A stretch of 64,000 bases of DNA, taken from the NCBI RefSeq assembly GCF_000745015.1, contig NZ_JQNA01000002.1, forward strand, positions 5,208,001 through 5,272,000. The letters run 5' to 3'. Under the pieces are notes generated by a model. That model worked only from the letters and a program-made list of their open reading frames with translations, was not told the DNA's origin and ran no database searches. Made by a program: the position numbers and the translations under genes. The stretch's first letter is position 1. The number at the start of each line of letters is the position of its first letter. Origin of the DNA: Burkholderia sp. 9120. GTDB taxonomy: Bacteria > Pseudomonadota > Gammaproteobacteria > Burkholderiales > Burkholderiaceae. Shown one piece after another: positions 16,152 to 24,371 of the stretch.

Positions 16152-16694
16152 CTAAGTCCGGGTAACGCAAAGCGATTGTTGCGCGCGCGCTTTCGCCCGC
16201 TTTATCTGCGCACCTGCGTTCGGGAGGGAGCCCAATGACGAGCGACGCCCGACGCGGGCGGCGCAACGCTTCGACTCGCTTTCCGACGGACGATTGTAGC
16301 AAGCAACGTCAGCCCGTTCCGCGCCAACGGGCAGGGAGTTCCGGATCACGGCGCATGAAGCATTGCCGGGGTTTAGCGCCGGACGGCCCTCGCGCGCGGC
16401 GTATATGTCATGTGCGTGATGTGCGGCGTGTGTGACATGCCGGGCGTGTGTGTCATGCCCAACAGCACGCCCGCCGCACTTCCAGCGCAGCCACCCGAGC
16501 GCCGCCAGCAACACGAGACCCACGCCTCCCAGCACCGGCTCGCGCCAGGCGAGCAGCGCGGTAAAGGTGAAGGCGCGCGTGCCGGCAAGTAGCGCGAAAC
16601 CGGCGATGGCGCTGCAAAGTGCGTCGACCGCGCCCGACAAACGTGCAAACACAACGACACTTTCGGGAACCGTGACGGCGGCGGACTCATGCAT
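16152..16694 (-). CDS. Hypothetical membrane protein with His-rich patch
   Basis: A 180-residue frame. Residues about 20-70 hold two hydrophobic segments (LCSAIAGFALLAG and VLGGVGLVLLAALGWL). They are followed by a patch with seven His in about 17 residues (GHDTHARHVTHAAHHAHD) that could bind metal. The last 90 residues are polar and have no recognisable fold. GGAG 8 bases before the ATG supports the start, and the gene begins 27 bases after the NTF2-like gene, suggesting an operon. The DNA under the His patch is a GTGTGTCATG-like low-complexity tract, so the tail may reflect slippage. The true stop is uncertain. Confidence 0.5.
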   Translation of the reverse strand: MHESAAVTVPESVVVFARLSGAVDALCSAIAGFALLAGTRAFTFTALLAWREPVLGGVGLVLLAALGWLRWKCGGRAVGHDTHARHVTHAAHHAHDIYAAREGRPALNPGNASCAVIRNSLPVGAERADVACYNRPSESESKRCAARVGRRSSLGSLPNAGAQIKRAKARAQQSLCVTRT

Positions 16695-16721
16695 GATTTT
16701 CTCCGTGAAAAAGGTTGTGGG

Positions 16722-17090
16722 TCAGGCGCCGCCCGGCGCCTCGTCGAGAAAACCCGTTACCGCTTGCAGACGGCCGCGCGAATCGACCATGCCGAAGTCG
16801 GATCCCTTGACGATCGCGTCGCCCGCCGGCGTAATCAGCGCCCACGAAAAACGCAGCCGGTTCGCAAAGCCGTCCACGTCGGTGGTACGGCGAAACGTGT
16901 GATGCGGAAAGCGCTCGTGGACCGCGCGGATCATCGCGTCGATGCCGTCGTGACCCGCGCCGGCCAGCAGCGGATCGCGATAGTCGGCGTCGGCGCTCCA
17001 GGTCGCCGCGATCAACTCGCGACGGCGTGCGCCATCGGTTTCGTTCCATGCGTCGAAATAACGGTCGATCAGATCGGTATGCGCATTCAT
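16722..17090 (-). CDS. SnoaL/NTF2-like protein
   Basis: A 122-residue alpha+beta-barrel protein of the nuclear transport factor 2-like superfamily. It opens with LIDRYFDAWNETDGARRREL and has DADYRDPLLAGAGHDGIDAMI, a usual SnoaL layout. It may bind or isomerise a small hydrophobic ligand. No catalytic residue can be assigned with confidence. AAGGAGTCTGAG precedes the ATG at 17090. It is likely cotranscribed with the membrane protein downstream. Longer upstream frames have no site and read through a basic, low-complexity stretch. Confidence 0.8.
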   Translation of the reverse strand: MNAHTDLIDRYFDAWNETDGARRRELIAATWSADADYRDPLLAGAGHDGIDAMIRAVHERFPHHTFRRTTDVDGFANRLRFSWALITPAGDAIVKGSDFGMVDSRGRLQAVTGFLDEAPGGA

Positions 17091-17406
17091 CTCAGACTCC
17101 TTCGTGAACTTGACTGAGCACAACGCTCGGCTGACAGGGTGTCGACGGCGGGCTCGGAGTGAAGATTGACGGCTACGGTGTGGTGAGTCGATTACGTGGG
17201 AGGTAAGCATCTCGATGCGCCGCCAGCCAGAGGCCTTCGTCGGAACCTTGCCGGGTCACCGGATTAGCCATTCGGCTGAATCGTCAGCGGCGCAAGCAGC
17301 CGCTAATCTCATGTGGGAATTTGGGAGCCGCGCAATGTCGTCGCGCGGTAGACGACGAACCGAACGAACCGGAGCAGGAGCCGCTTTATTAATATGGATT
17401 CCATAC

Positions 17407-17435
17407 TTGTAAATACGTATCTTAGTAGATACAAT
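17407..17435 (+). promoter_or_regulatory. Toxin-antitoxin promoter with overlapping palindromic operator
   Basis: TTGTAA (17407-17412) and TACAAT (17430-17435) are separated by exactly 17 bases, a good sigma-70 promoter. Between and into the -10 lies the palindrome GTATCT-TAGT-AGATAC (17417-17432), well placed for autorepression by the antitoxin or toxin-antitoxin complex. Transcription would start near 17442. Confidence 0.7.
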
Positions 17436-17459
17436 CCTCGACAGATCGTTTCACCACCG

Positions 17460-17765
17460 GTGTACACGGTCAACCGCACCGAAATATTCGACACCTGGCT
17501 TGCCCGCCTCGCGGACTTAAGAGCGAGAGCAAAAATCCTCGTGCGGATCCGGCGGGCGGAACGAGGTCATTTCGGCGACATGAAGTTGCTGGAAGACGGT
17601 GTGTCCGAGATGCGCATCGATTGGGGACCCGGCTATCGGGTCTATTTCGCGCGTGAAGGGTGCATGGTGTATCTGCTGCTCTGCGGTGGCGACAAGTCTA
17701 CCCAGGCGGCTGATATCAAGCATGCCAAAACAATGTGGGCCGAACTCAGAAAGGAACTGTCATGA
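17460..17765 (+). CDS. HigB/RelE-family toxin (addiction module killer protein)
   Basis: A 101-residue RNase-type toxin beginning YTVNRTEIFDTWLARL. Its core reads ARAKILVRIRRAERGHFGD and closes with GPGYRVYFAREG and LLLCGGDKSTQ, the standard signature of this RelE-superfamily branch. Such toxins cut mRNA on the ribosome. I place the start at the GTG at 17460. An ATG at 17394 in the same frame would add 22 residues, but it lies upstream of the promoter at 17407-17435 and could not be on that transcript. The stop overlaps the antitoxin ATG as ATGA. Confidence 0.82.
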   Translation: MYTVNRTEIFDTWLARLADLRARAKILVRIRRAERGHFGDMKLLEDGVSEMRIDWGPGYRVYFAREGCMVYLLLCGGDKSTQAADIKHAKTMWAELRKELS

Positions 17766-18064
17766 GCAAGATCAAAACCGCACGGTTCGACGCAGCGCAT
17801 TACCTCGATAGCGAGGCAATGATCGCTGAATATCTCAACGCAGCGCTCGAAGAAGGCGACGCCGACCTGCTGCTCGCCGCGATCGCAGACATCGCCAAAG
17901 CGCGCGGCATCGCCAAGGTCGCATCAGACGCAGGGCTCGGGCGCGAAAGCCTCTATAAAACACTCGCACCGGGCTCCAAGCCGCGTATGGACACCGTGTT
18001 CAAACTGCTGCGCGCGCTGGGCGTCAAACTTAATGCCGTGCCGGAAGGTGTGGCTGCCGCGTGA
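17762..18064 (+). CDS. HigA-type antitoxin (putative addiction module antidote)
   Basis: A 100-residue antitoxin with the family N-terminus RFDAAHYLDSEAMIAEYL, an acidic middle, and a C-terminal helix-turn-helix (AKVASDAGLGRESLYKTL then PRMDTVFKLLRALGVKL). It neutralises the neighbouring toxin and probably represses the operon through the palindrome at 17417-17432. Translation is coupled to the toxin by the ATGA overlap at 17762-17765. The toxin-first order is usual for this family. Confidence 0.87.
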   Translation: MSKIKTARFDAAHYLDSEAMIAEYLNAALEEGDADLLLAAIADIAKARGIAKVASDAGLGRESLYKTLAPGSKPRMDTVFKLLRALGVKLNAVPEGVAAA

Positions 18065-18186
18065 TTCGCGTCTGCTGCGTTGCGCTCGCGGTCGGTCTAC
18101 TGGTGGCATGGGAGTTGGGTGGTATGCGTTGGCGTCGAAAGGGGCTCGGAGCGGTTACGGGCATTCGTAAATTCTCCCGGGGTATT

Positions 18187-18207
18187 CCATTACCTGTCAG
18201 GTAATGG
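18187..18207. promoter_or_regulatory. Perfect 10-bp-arm palindrome, operator candidate
   Basis: CCATTACCTG and CAGGTAATGG flank a single T, forming a perfect inverted repeat 32 bases before the start of the XRE/MmyB regulator gene. The size and position fit an autoregulatory operator. Confidence 0.65.
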
Positions 18208-18239
18208 ATCGCTGGCGTGCTTTGGCTATCATCGTTGCC

Positions 18240-19106
18240 ATGAACACACTCTCTCTTGCGCACACCGCGCCGTCGTCGCCAACATCGCCGTCGGCTAGTC
18301 GCACCGTCGGCGATCTGCTTCGCGAATGGCGTCAGCGGCGAAGAATGAGCCAGTTGCTGCTCGCCACCGAGGCCGATGTTTCAACCCGGCATTTGAGCTT
18401 CGTCGAATCGGGCCGCGCGTTGCCGAGTCGGGAAATGGTCATGCATCTTGCCGAGCGACTCGACGTCCCGCTGCGTGCACGCAACGCGCTACTGGTCGCC
18501 GCAGGCTACGCGCCGCTGTTCCGCGAGCGCCCGTTGTCGGACCCGCAACTCGCCGCCGCACGCGAAGCCGTCGATCTGGTGCTGAAAGGACACGAGCCCT
18601 ACCCAGCGCTGGCAATCGACCGTCACTGGACCATCGTCGCTTCGAACAATGCGCTCGCGCCGCTGCTGTCCGGCGCCAGTCCCGAACTGTTGAAACCACC
18701 GGTCAACGCGCTGCGGTTGAGTTTGCATCCGGAAGGCATCGCCGGGTCGATCGTCAATTGGCATGCGTGGCGCGAGCACACGCTTACGCGATTGCAACGG
18801 CAAATCGAAGTGAGCGGCGACGGCACGTTGAGCGCACTGCGCGACGAGTTGGCCGCCTACCCCGCGCCACCCGGCGCCGAGGCCGCAGAGCACGACAATG
18901 CAGCGGTCAATCAGATTGCCGTGCCATTGCGGTTGCGCACACCGATCGGCGAGCTATCGTTTTTTAGTACGACCACCGTGTTCGGCACGCCGGTGGATGT
19001 AACGCTATCGGAACTTGCCATTGAAGCGTTCTTTCCCGCCGATCAGCAAACCGCAACCGCACTGCGCAACTTCGCCGACAGCCAACGTGCCGAAGCCGCC
19101 TCGTAG
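18240..19106 (+). CDS. XRE-family regulator with MmyB-like ligand-binding domain
   Basis: A 288-residue regulator. The N-terminal helix-turn-helix is at residues about 25-80 (LREWRQRRRMSQLLLATEA, then STRHLSFVESGRALPSREMV). The C-terminal MmyB-like PAS domain starts at about residue 120 (GHEPYPALAIDRHWTIVASN) and may bind a fatty acid or other small ligand. The usual targets are nearby enzyme genes. Here the only co-directional neighbour is a GNAT. The ATG at 18240 is preferred because an upstream ATG at 18204 sits inside the palindrome. No strong ribosome site is visible. Confidence 0.85.
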   Translation: MNTLSLAHTAPSSPTSPSASRTVGDLLREWRQRRRMSQLLLATEADVSTRHLSFVESGRALPSREMVMHLAERLDVPLRARNALLVAAGYAPLFRERPLSDPQLAAAREAVDLVLKGHEPYPALAIDRHWTIVASNNALAPLLSGASPELLKPPVNALRLSLHPEGIAGSIVNWHAWREHTLTRLQRQIEVSGDGTLSALRDELAAYPAPPGAEAAEHDNAAVNQIAVPLRLRTPIGELSFFSTTTVFGTPVDVTLSELAIEAFFPADQQTATALRNFADSQRAEAAS

Positions 19107-19159
19107 CCATTGCGTCACGCCGTGATAGCGGGCAAGCTCGAGGGCTTGGCGGCGCGCAC

Positions 19160-19765
19160 ATGCACCGCTCAACCCACACGCACCGAGGGCTGCACTTGAA
19201 CGACGCCACCGCTGTATTCATCCGCCAGCTCGGCCCGGCGGATCGCGACGCTTATTTTCAGCTTCGCTTGCGCGGGCTGAAGGCGCATCCGGATTCGTTC
19301 GGGCAGAGCTATGAGGAAGCGTTCGCACGAGGCCCCGAGCAGCACGACGCGAGATTGCAAGGTCTGCGCGCCGCCGAGGGCGAGTTTTTGCTCGGCGCCT
19401 TTGCATCGGTGAGCACATCGGCAAACACACCCGCGGACAAACCCGCGGACTCACCCCTACTCGGCGTAGTCGGCCTGTCGCGCAACCAGCATGACAAGGA
19501 ACGGCACAAGGCGGCCGTAGTCGGCATGTATGTCGCGCCGGAAGCAGCGGGCCGCGGCATCGGCCGCGCATTGCTATGCGAGTTGCTGGCGCGCGCTGCG
19601 CAGATCGACGGTTTGCGGCAAATCCAGTTGATGGTTGGCAGCCACAACGAGGGCGCGCGCCGGCTCTACGAATCGGTCGGCTTTAGCAAGTACGGCTGTG
19701 AAGTGGGCGCATTGAATGTCGGCGGCGTATTTCACGATGCCGATCTGATGGTGCGTTTCATGTAA
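19160..19765 (+). CDS. GNAT-family N-acetyltransferase
   Basis: A 201-residue acetyltransferase. Motif A (acetyl-CoA binding) reads VGMYVAPEAAGRGIGRALL, with the R/Q-x-x-G-x-G/A pyrophosphate loop as A-G-R-G-I-G. It is followed by QLMVGSHNEGARRLYESVGF, typical of motif B. The substrate is unknown. A TTG near 19197 would give a shorter protein starting at the beta-1 strand and cannot be excluded. It follows the XRE regulator by 53 bases and may be cotranscribed. Confidence 0.82.
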   Translation: MHRSTHTHRGLHLNDATAVFIRQLGPADRDAYFQLRLRGLKAHPDSFGQSYEEAFARGPEQHDARLQGLRAAEGEFLLGAFASVSTSANTPADKPADSPLLGVVGLSRNQHDKERHKAAVVGMYVAPEAAGRGIGRALLCELLARAAQIDGLRQIQLMVGSHNEGARRLYESVGFSKYGCEVGALNVGGVFHDADLMVRFM

Positions 19766-20676
19766 CAGATCTTCGCGAGGTCGCTCCGCCTGCCTCAGCG
19801 CGCGACCCGCGCTATTTTTTCAGCTCCCTCCTCGCGACATCCCAACAAGACTCGCCAGCCGCGGTTTTTCGGCGGCAGCCACCAGCACACTATTCGTGCG
19901 GCCAGGTAATCGGCGCTTGTCGCGCCTGCGAGCCCTCCGCGCTGCCCAGCAGCCTGATACTCGACTACGGCGCCTGCCTGGCCCAAGGTTGTAACATCGG
20001 CGCCTACCTCAGCGGCAGTGTGTCAGGCAGCCTGCGCGGCGCGCTCCGGCTCGTCGCTGCGTTTGCCGGCAACGTGCCTGGCACGCGTCTGCGCCCCCTC
20101 TTCGGCCTCGAAATCGAACGCGCTCGACCGACCCGTTGCTAAACGTTACGTAAGACGTTACAAATGCGGCCCAGTTTGTAACTGGGGCCGCACCGCTCAG
20201 TTACACCTGCGATTTGTCCCTCTAACAGGCTCAGTGAGCGGTATATATTACTTAATATTGCGTTCGCTTTCTGTTCCCTTTCTTGTCGCAGCGCAAATTA
20301 CCGCACCGCGGGCGCACTCGATCATTTGTTCATATGATTAAGCAAGATGTCCACTGGGCAAGGGTTTCCATGGATCAGACGAAAATTTAAGACGGCAAAA
20401 AATCTGCTAGGCATTGACTATTACAGCACCGTGAAAGACTTACCGAAATTTAATGTATCTTTTTGAGATATTTTTTATAGAAGGGATTGATTTCTTGTTT
20501 TGCCCTTCATACAATTCGTCCCAAGCTGTTACGAAATGTAACGCGATGTATCAAAAGGTCGCCGTCTGTATCAAGTCGGTGACATGTAGCCGGAGGTTAT
20601 CGTTTCCGGCGAGGCAGAAAAGACATAACGGCAAAAAATGCCGACATAGTAATTCGGGGCTTCGGAAACAGAGAAA
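19766..20676. promoter_or_regulatory. Long control region upstream of flhDC
   Basis: 911 bases without a convincing gene. The left half (to about 20140) is GC-rich. The right half is strongly AT-rich and is the likely promoter area of the flagellar master operon. It holds a hairpin TGCGGCCC-AGT/ACT-GGGGCCGCA (20165-20192). It also holds repeated GTTAC/GTAAC motifs at 20145, 20157, 20178, 20200, 20528 and 20538, the last two forming the palindrome GTTAC-GAAAT-GTAAC. These may be binding sites for regulators of flhDC. Several TTGAC- and TATAAT-like boxes occur, and I cannot choose among them. Confidence 0.5.
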
Positions 20677-20997
20677 ATGGACCGTAGCAGCGAGACGCTG
20701 GATTCAATCCGCGAGATTAACTTGTCTTACATCATGCTCGCGCAACGTATGTTGCGTGAGGACAAACCGGTCGGCATGTTCCGTCTCGGTCTGTCGTCGG
20801 AACTGGCTGATTTGCTCGCGGGCTTGTCCCTCGCGCAGATCGTCAAGCTGGCCGCTTCCGATCAGCTTTTGTGCTTTTTCCGCTTCAACGACCACGCTAT
20901 GTTGTCGGCGTTGACGCAAACCACGAAGCACGCCGCAGTTGCACCGACTCACGCGGCGATCCTGCTGGCAGGCCAACCTGCCGAGCAGTTTGCTTAA
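20677..20997 (+). CDS. flhD: Flagellar master regulator FlhD
   Basis: A 106-residue all-helical protein matching FlhD. The conserved start is IREINLSYIMLAQRMLREDK, then GMFRLGLSSELADLLAGLS and LCFFRFND. With FlhC it forms the FlhD4C2 complex that activates class II flagellar promoters. Spacing to flhC is 14 bases, so the two are cotranscribed. The ribosome site is weak (ACAGAGAAA). The usual Burkholderiales neighbours motAB and che genes are not downstream here. A terminator follows flhC directly. Confidence 0.93.
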   Translation: MDRSSETLDSIREINLSYIMLAQRMLREDKPVGMFRLGLSSELADLLAGLSLAQIVKLAASDQLLCFFRFNDHAMLSALTQTTKHAAVAPTHAAILLAGQPAEQFA

Positions 20998-21011
20998 TCG
21001 AGGTGACGACG

Positions 21012-21581
21012 ATGCTCAAGCGTAGCCTGACGGAAGACGCACAAGAAGTATTCCGTGCGATCGCGCTGATCGAACTGGGCGCCCGCATGCAGGTGCTCGA
21101 GAGTGAGTTGACGCTCTCGCGCGACCGCATGATCCGCCTGTACCGCGAGGTCAAAGGCGTATCGCCGCCCAAGGGCATGCTGCCGTTCTCGGCGGACTGG
21201 TACATGACGTGGCTGGCGAACATCCACGCGTCGTTGTTCTACAACACGTACCTGTTCCTGAAGAACGAAGCGCGTTGCTCGCATCTGGACGCGCTGACCA
21301 AAGGGTATCGGCTGTATCTGGAACATTGCCACCACAGCGAATCTGAACCGGTGCTGGATCTGACGCGCGCCTGGACGTTGGTGCGTTTCTTCGACGCCAA
21401 CATTCTGCAACTGACCAAGTGCTGCCGTTGCACCGGCAAGTTCGTCGCGCATAAGCACGACCTGCAGCACAACGTCGTGTGCGGCGCTTGCCAGCCGCCG
21501 TCGCGCGCCGGCAAGACGAAGAAGGCCGCAGCCGCTCGCCAGGAAGCGCTCGAAGCTGCGCAGATCGCGCAAGCCGCCTGA
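21012..21581 (+). CDS. flhC: Flagellar master regulator FlhC
   Basis: A 189-residue FlhC with the zinc-binding cysteine set near the C-terminus: C-C-x-C (CCRCTGKF) and C-x2-C (CGAC), typical of the C-x2-C...C-x2-C site. The middle shows PFSADWYMTW and FYNTYLFLKN, family signatures. A Lys/Ala-rich tail follows. The ATG at 21012 is preceded by GAGGTG. It acts with FlhD on flagellar class II promoters. A bidirectional terminator at 21633-21671 ends the operon. Confidence 0.94.
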   Translation: MLKRSLTEDAQEVFRAIALIELGARMQVLESELTLSRDRMIRLYREVKGVSPPKGMLPFSADWYMTWLANIHASLFYNTYLFLKNEARCSHLDALTKGYRLYLEHCHHSESEPVLDLTRAWTLVRFFDANILQLTKCCRCTGKFVAHKHDLQHNVVCGACQPPSRAGKTKKAAAARQEALEAAQIAQAA

Positions 21582-21632
21582 GTTGAAGTTATTCGACAAG
21601 GGCTGGTCCGGCCCGACTCGAACCGAAGCCTG

Positions 21633-21671
21633 AAAAACAAAAGGTCCGCCATTGAGCGGACCTTTGTTTTT
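21633..21671. terminator. Bidirectional terminator between flhC and mntH
   Basis: A stem AAGGTCCGC/GCGGACCTT with a six-base loop, flanked by A-rich sequence on the left and T-rich on the right, so it can stop both convergent transcripts. Confidence 0.85.
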
Positions 21672-21742
21672 GATGGCGTCTGATTTGTCGTGGCGCCGCG
21701 ACACTGAACGCGGCGAACGCGGGCCGGTCGAGACATCGACTC

Positions 21743-23071
21743 TCAGCCGACCAGTCCGATCGTCTGCACCACCAGCCACAGGTTGGCGACGCTGATCACC
21801 ACGAACAGCGTCCACGCGACCAATCGCGTCAGCATTGTATTGGCGAATTCCCCCATCAACGAACGGTCGCCGGTCATCCTGATCAGCGGATAAAGCGCGA
21901 ACGGCAGTTGCAGGCTCAACACGACCTGGCTGGCGACCAGCAACTTGCCGACCGCGCCGTTGCCCATCATCTGCACGCCGATCAACGCGGGAATCAGCGC
22001 GAGCGCGCGGGTGATGAAGCGGCGCTGCCAGCACGGAATTTTCAGGTTCAGGAAGCCTTCCATGATGACCTGCCCCGCGACCGTGCCGGTGAAGGTCGAG
22101 CTTTGTCCCGACGCGAGCAGCGCAATGGCGAACAGCACCGCCGCGAAGCCGGTGCCGACGATCGGCGCAAGCAGCTTGTAAGCGTCTTCGATCTCAGTGA
22201 CCTGAGTATGGCCATTGGCATGAAACGCGGCGGCGGCAAGAATCAGGATCGCCATGTTGATCAGCAGCGCGATCACCAACGCCCCAATGGTATCGAGCCG
22301 CGACATACCGATCGCCGAGCGGATACTCGCGGGATCGCGCTTCACCGCGCGCGTCTGCACGATCGACGAATGCAGGTAGAGGTTGTGCGGCATGACGGTC
22401 GCGCCAAGAATGCCGATGGCCAGATACAGCGGTTCGCGCGAATTCAGCGCCTGCCACGACGGAATCAGCCCCATCGCGACCGACGGCCAATGCGGCTTCA
22501 CCAACGCTAGCTCGACGATATACCCCACGCCGATCGTCGCGATCAGGCCGAGCATGATCGCTTCGAGGTCGCGGAAGTTTTTGCCCTTCAGGCCCAGCAC
22601 GATCAGCGTATCGAAGGCGGTCAGCAGCACGCCGGTGGTCAGCGAGCATTTGAACAGCAGGTGGAATGCGAGCGCGCCGCCGAGCACTTCGGCCAGATCG
22701 CACGCAATGATCGACACTTCCGCGAGCACCCATTGAAAGCGCGCCACCGCCGGCGAATAACGCGCGCTCGACAGTTGTGCGAGGTCACGCCCAGTGGCAA
22801 TACCCAGGCGCATGCTCAAACATTGCAGCGCAATGGCCGCGAGACTCGAGAGCACGACGACGAACAGCAGGCTGTAACCATAGCGCGAGCCGGCTTCGAT
22901 GTCGGTCGCCCAGTTGCCGGGGTCCATGTAGCCGATCGAAATCAGCAGGCCGGGACCGGCGAATTGCAGAATCTTTTTCCAGAACGGCGCGCCTTGCGTG
23001 ATGGCGACCGAGCCTTGCACCTCGGATGGGCAAAACGGCGCCGTGGCGGTGGTGGGTAGTTTGAACTGCAA
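21743..23071 (-). CDS. mntH: Nramp-family Mn2+/divalent metal:H+ symporter MntH
   Basis: A 442-residue inner-membrane transporter with about 11 helices. The metal-site motif is in helix 1 (SIGYMDPGNWATD, where D-P-G-N is diagnostic) and the helix 6 motif is MPHNLYLHSS. It imports Mn2+ (and possibly Fe2+) with protons. No ATG lies near the homologous N-terminus. I use the TTG at 23071, with AGAGA about 10 bases before it, giving the short polar lead expected. The first in-frame ATG at 23167 would overlap the end of the upstream sulfur-operon gene. No MntR site was identified. Confidence 0.88.
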   Translation of the reverse strand: MQFKLPTTATAPFCPSEVQGSVAITQGAPFWKKILQFAGPGLLISIGYMDPGNWATDIEAGSRYGYSLLFVVVLSSLAAIALQCLSMRLGIATGRDLAQLSSARYSPAVARFQWVLAEVSIIACDLAEVLGGALAFHLLFKCSLTTGVLLTAFDTLIVLGLKGKNFRDLEAIMLGLIATIGVGYIVELALVKPHWPSVAMGLIPSWQALNSREPLYLAIGILGATVMPHNLYLHSSIVQTRAVKRDPASIRSAIGMSRLDTIGALVIALLINMAILILAAAAFHANGHTQVTEIEDAYKLLAPIVGTGFAAVLFAIALLASGQSSTFTGTVAGQVIMEGFLNLKIPCWQRRFITRALALIPALIGVQMMGNGAVGKLLVASQVVLSLQLPFALYPLIRMTGDRSLMGEFANTMLTRLVAWTLFVVISVANLWLVVQTIGLVG

Positions 23072-23132
23072 GCGTGGAATCTCTCGAGGAGGATAAAGCG
23101 CGGCGCCTCGTATCGAGGCGCCGCGAGCCGCC

Positions 23133-24335
23133 TCAAGTGTACAAAGAAACCTCCGGCAATGTCCCACTCAGCGCGTAGCGGCCGACGTCGCGGATCCGAT
23201 AGTCGAGCGGATCGTGCAACGTGTGTACGCGCGCGTTACGCCAGAAACGATCGAGTGCGAGTGGCCCATGCGTGGCGCGCGCGCCACAGGCATCGAAGAG
23301 TTTTTCGCTGACGTCGAGCGCCGCGCGGTGCGCAACGATCTTCGCCTCCGACGTAGCGAGCGCGACGTGCGCGCGCGTTTCCGCCGTGAGCGATGTGCCT
23401 TGCTGCCACGCATCGTCGAGCGCATACGCGGCACGCGTGGCCAGCGCTTCGGCGCTCACCGCCTGCAGACGCATCTCGCCAAAGCGCTGGATCAGGTAGG
23501 GATCGTCGGTGGCTTTGTCGACGCCGGAGCTGATCCATGGCCGGCCATGCTGGGTCACGTACGCGCGCGCTTCTTCGAGCGCACCTTGCGCAATGCCTAC
23601 AAACAGATTGGTCAGCACCTGCTGCGAGATCAGCATGCGCAAACTCGCGTAAGGGGTGTCGGCTCGCTGCAACACTTCGTGCGGCTCGACCACGACCCGC
23701 GCGAACGAGACGCTGCCGCTGTCGGTCTGCCGCTGGCCGATCGGATCCCAGTCTTCATGCACGGTGATGCCCTCGCGCGCGGTCGGCACGACGGCGAACA
23801 CCGGTTTGCCGGTGACGGGGTCGTGCGCGGAAACCGTCATCATTTGCGAGCCGCGTGTGCCGGAGCAAAAGCCTTTCTGACCATCCAGAAGATAGCCGCC
23901 GTCACTGGTTGCGCTCGCAACCAGCCGGGTATCGAGCGGATTGACCGCGTTGCCCCACCACCAGCGTTGTTCGACGGTGCCGCGCAGATAGCGGGCACGT
24001 TGTGCCGGATTGCCCCAGACGTTGACGCTCACCACCTGCAGGCAGGTAAAGCCCAGCAAATGCGCGAGCGCGCTGTCGACGCGCGCGATCCGCCGGATCG
24101 TTTCGTAGATGTCGGGCCAGCGCGCGCCCGCGCCGCCGAATTCGCGCGGCACCGCGAGCGTGAGCAGCCCCGCGTCGGCGATCCATTGCTTTTCCTGCGC
24201 GGCGTGGCCGCCGTCGCGATCTCGCTGCGCCGCGCTCGCGCGCAATGCGTCGAGCAAACCGGCGAGGTCGCTCGCCACGGGTGCAGCGGATGCGTCGCGT
24301 GGGTGCAGCGCCGCGGCTGGGCGAGGGTCGTTCAT
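23133..24335 (-). CDS. Acyl-CoA dehydrogenase-fold flavin oxidase, SfnB/DszC-type (sulfur acquisition)
   Basis: A 400-residue protein of the acyl-CoA dehydrogenase fold, in the group that includes DszC and SfnB flavin-dependent monooxygenases. Recognisable parts are LLTLAVPREFGGAGARWPDI near residue 57, WWWGNAVNPLD and GYLLDGQKGFCSGTRGS in the middle, and the C-terminal ACGARATHG helix. No catalytic Glu of true dehydrogenases is obvious. It is the last gene of an operon with a MetQNI-like importer and a DszA/NtaA-type monooxygenase, which implies oxidation of an imported organosulfur compound. The compound itself is not identifiable. The start at 24335 lies 36 bases after metI. Confidence 0.85.
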   Translation of the reverse strand: MNDPRPAAALHPRDASAAPVASDLAGLLDALRASAAQRDRDGGHAAQEKQWIADAGLLTLAVPREFGGAGARWPDIYETIRRIARVDSALAHLLGFTCLQVVSVNVWGNPAQRARYLRGTVEQRWWWGNAVNPLDTRLVASATSDGGYLLDGQKGFCSGTRGSQMMTVSAHDPVTGKPVFAVVPTAREGITVHEDWDPIGQRQTDSGSVSFARVVVEPHEVLQRADTPYASLRMLISQQVLTNLFVGIAQGALEEARAYVTQHGRPWISSGVDKATDDPYLIQRFGEMRLQAVSAEALATRAAYALDDAWQQGTSLTAETRAHVALATSEAKIVAHRAALDVSEKLFDACGARATHGPLALDRFWRNARVHTLHDPLDYRIRDVGRYALSGTLPEVSLYT

Positions 24336-24371
24336 CCTGAGTCCGTTTAGAAAAAGTGGAGCGGCCTGCGA

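Noticed and set aside
17394..17459. Extra 22 residues at the toxin N-terminus from the ATG at 17394
   Set aside because: This start lies upstream of the promoter that drives the operon, and the added residues are not family-like.
19795..20155. Minus-strand open stretches with coding-like composition (possible gene remnant)
   Set aside because: The frames are broken by stops, have no start with a ribosome site and no recognisable product. They could be a decayed gene but cannot be supported.
20018..20341. A 107-codon plus-strand ORF upstream of flhD
   Set aside because: No ribosome site, no similarity to a known family and Cys-rich random composition. Its right half is AT-rich promoter sequence.
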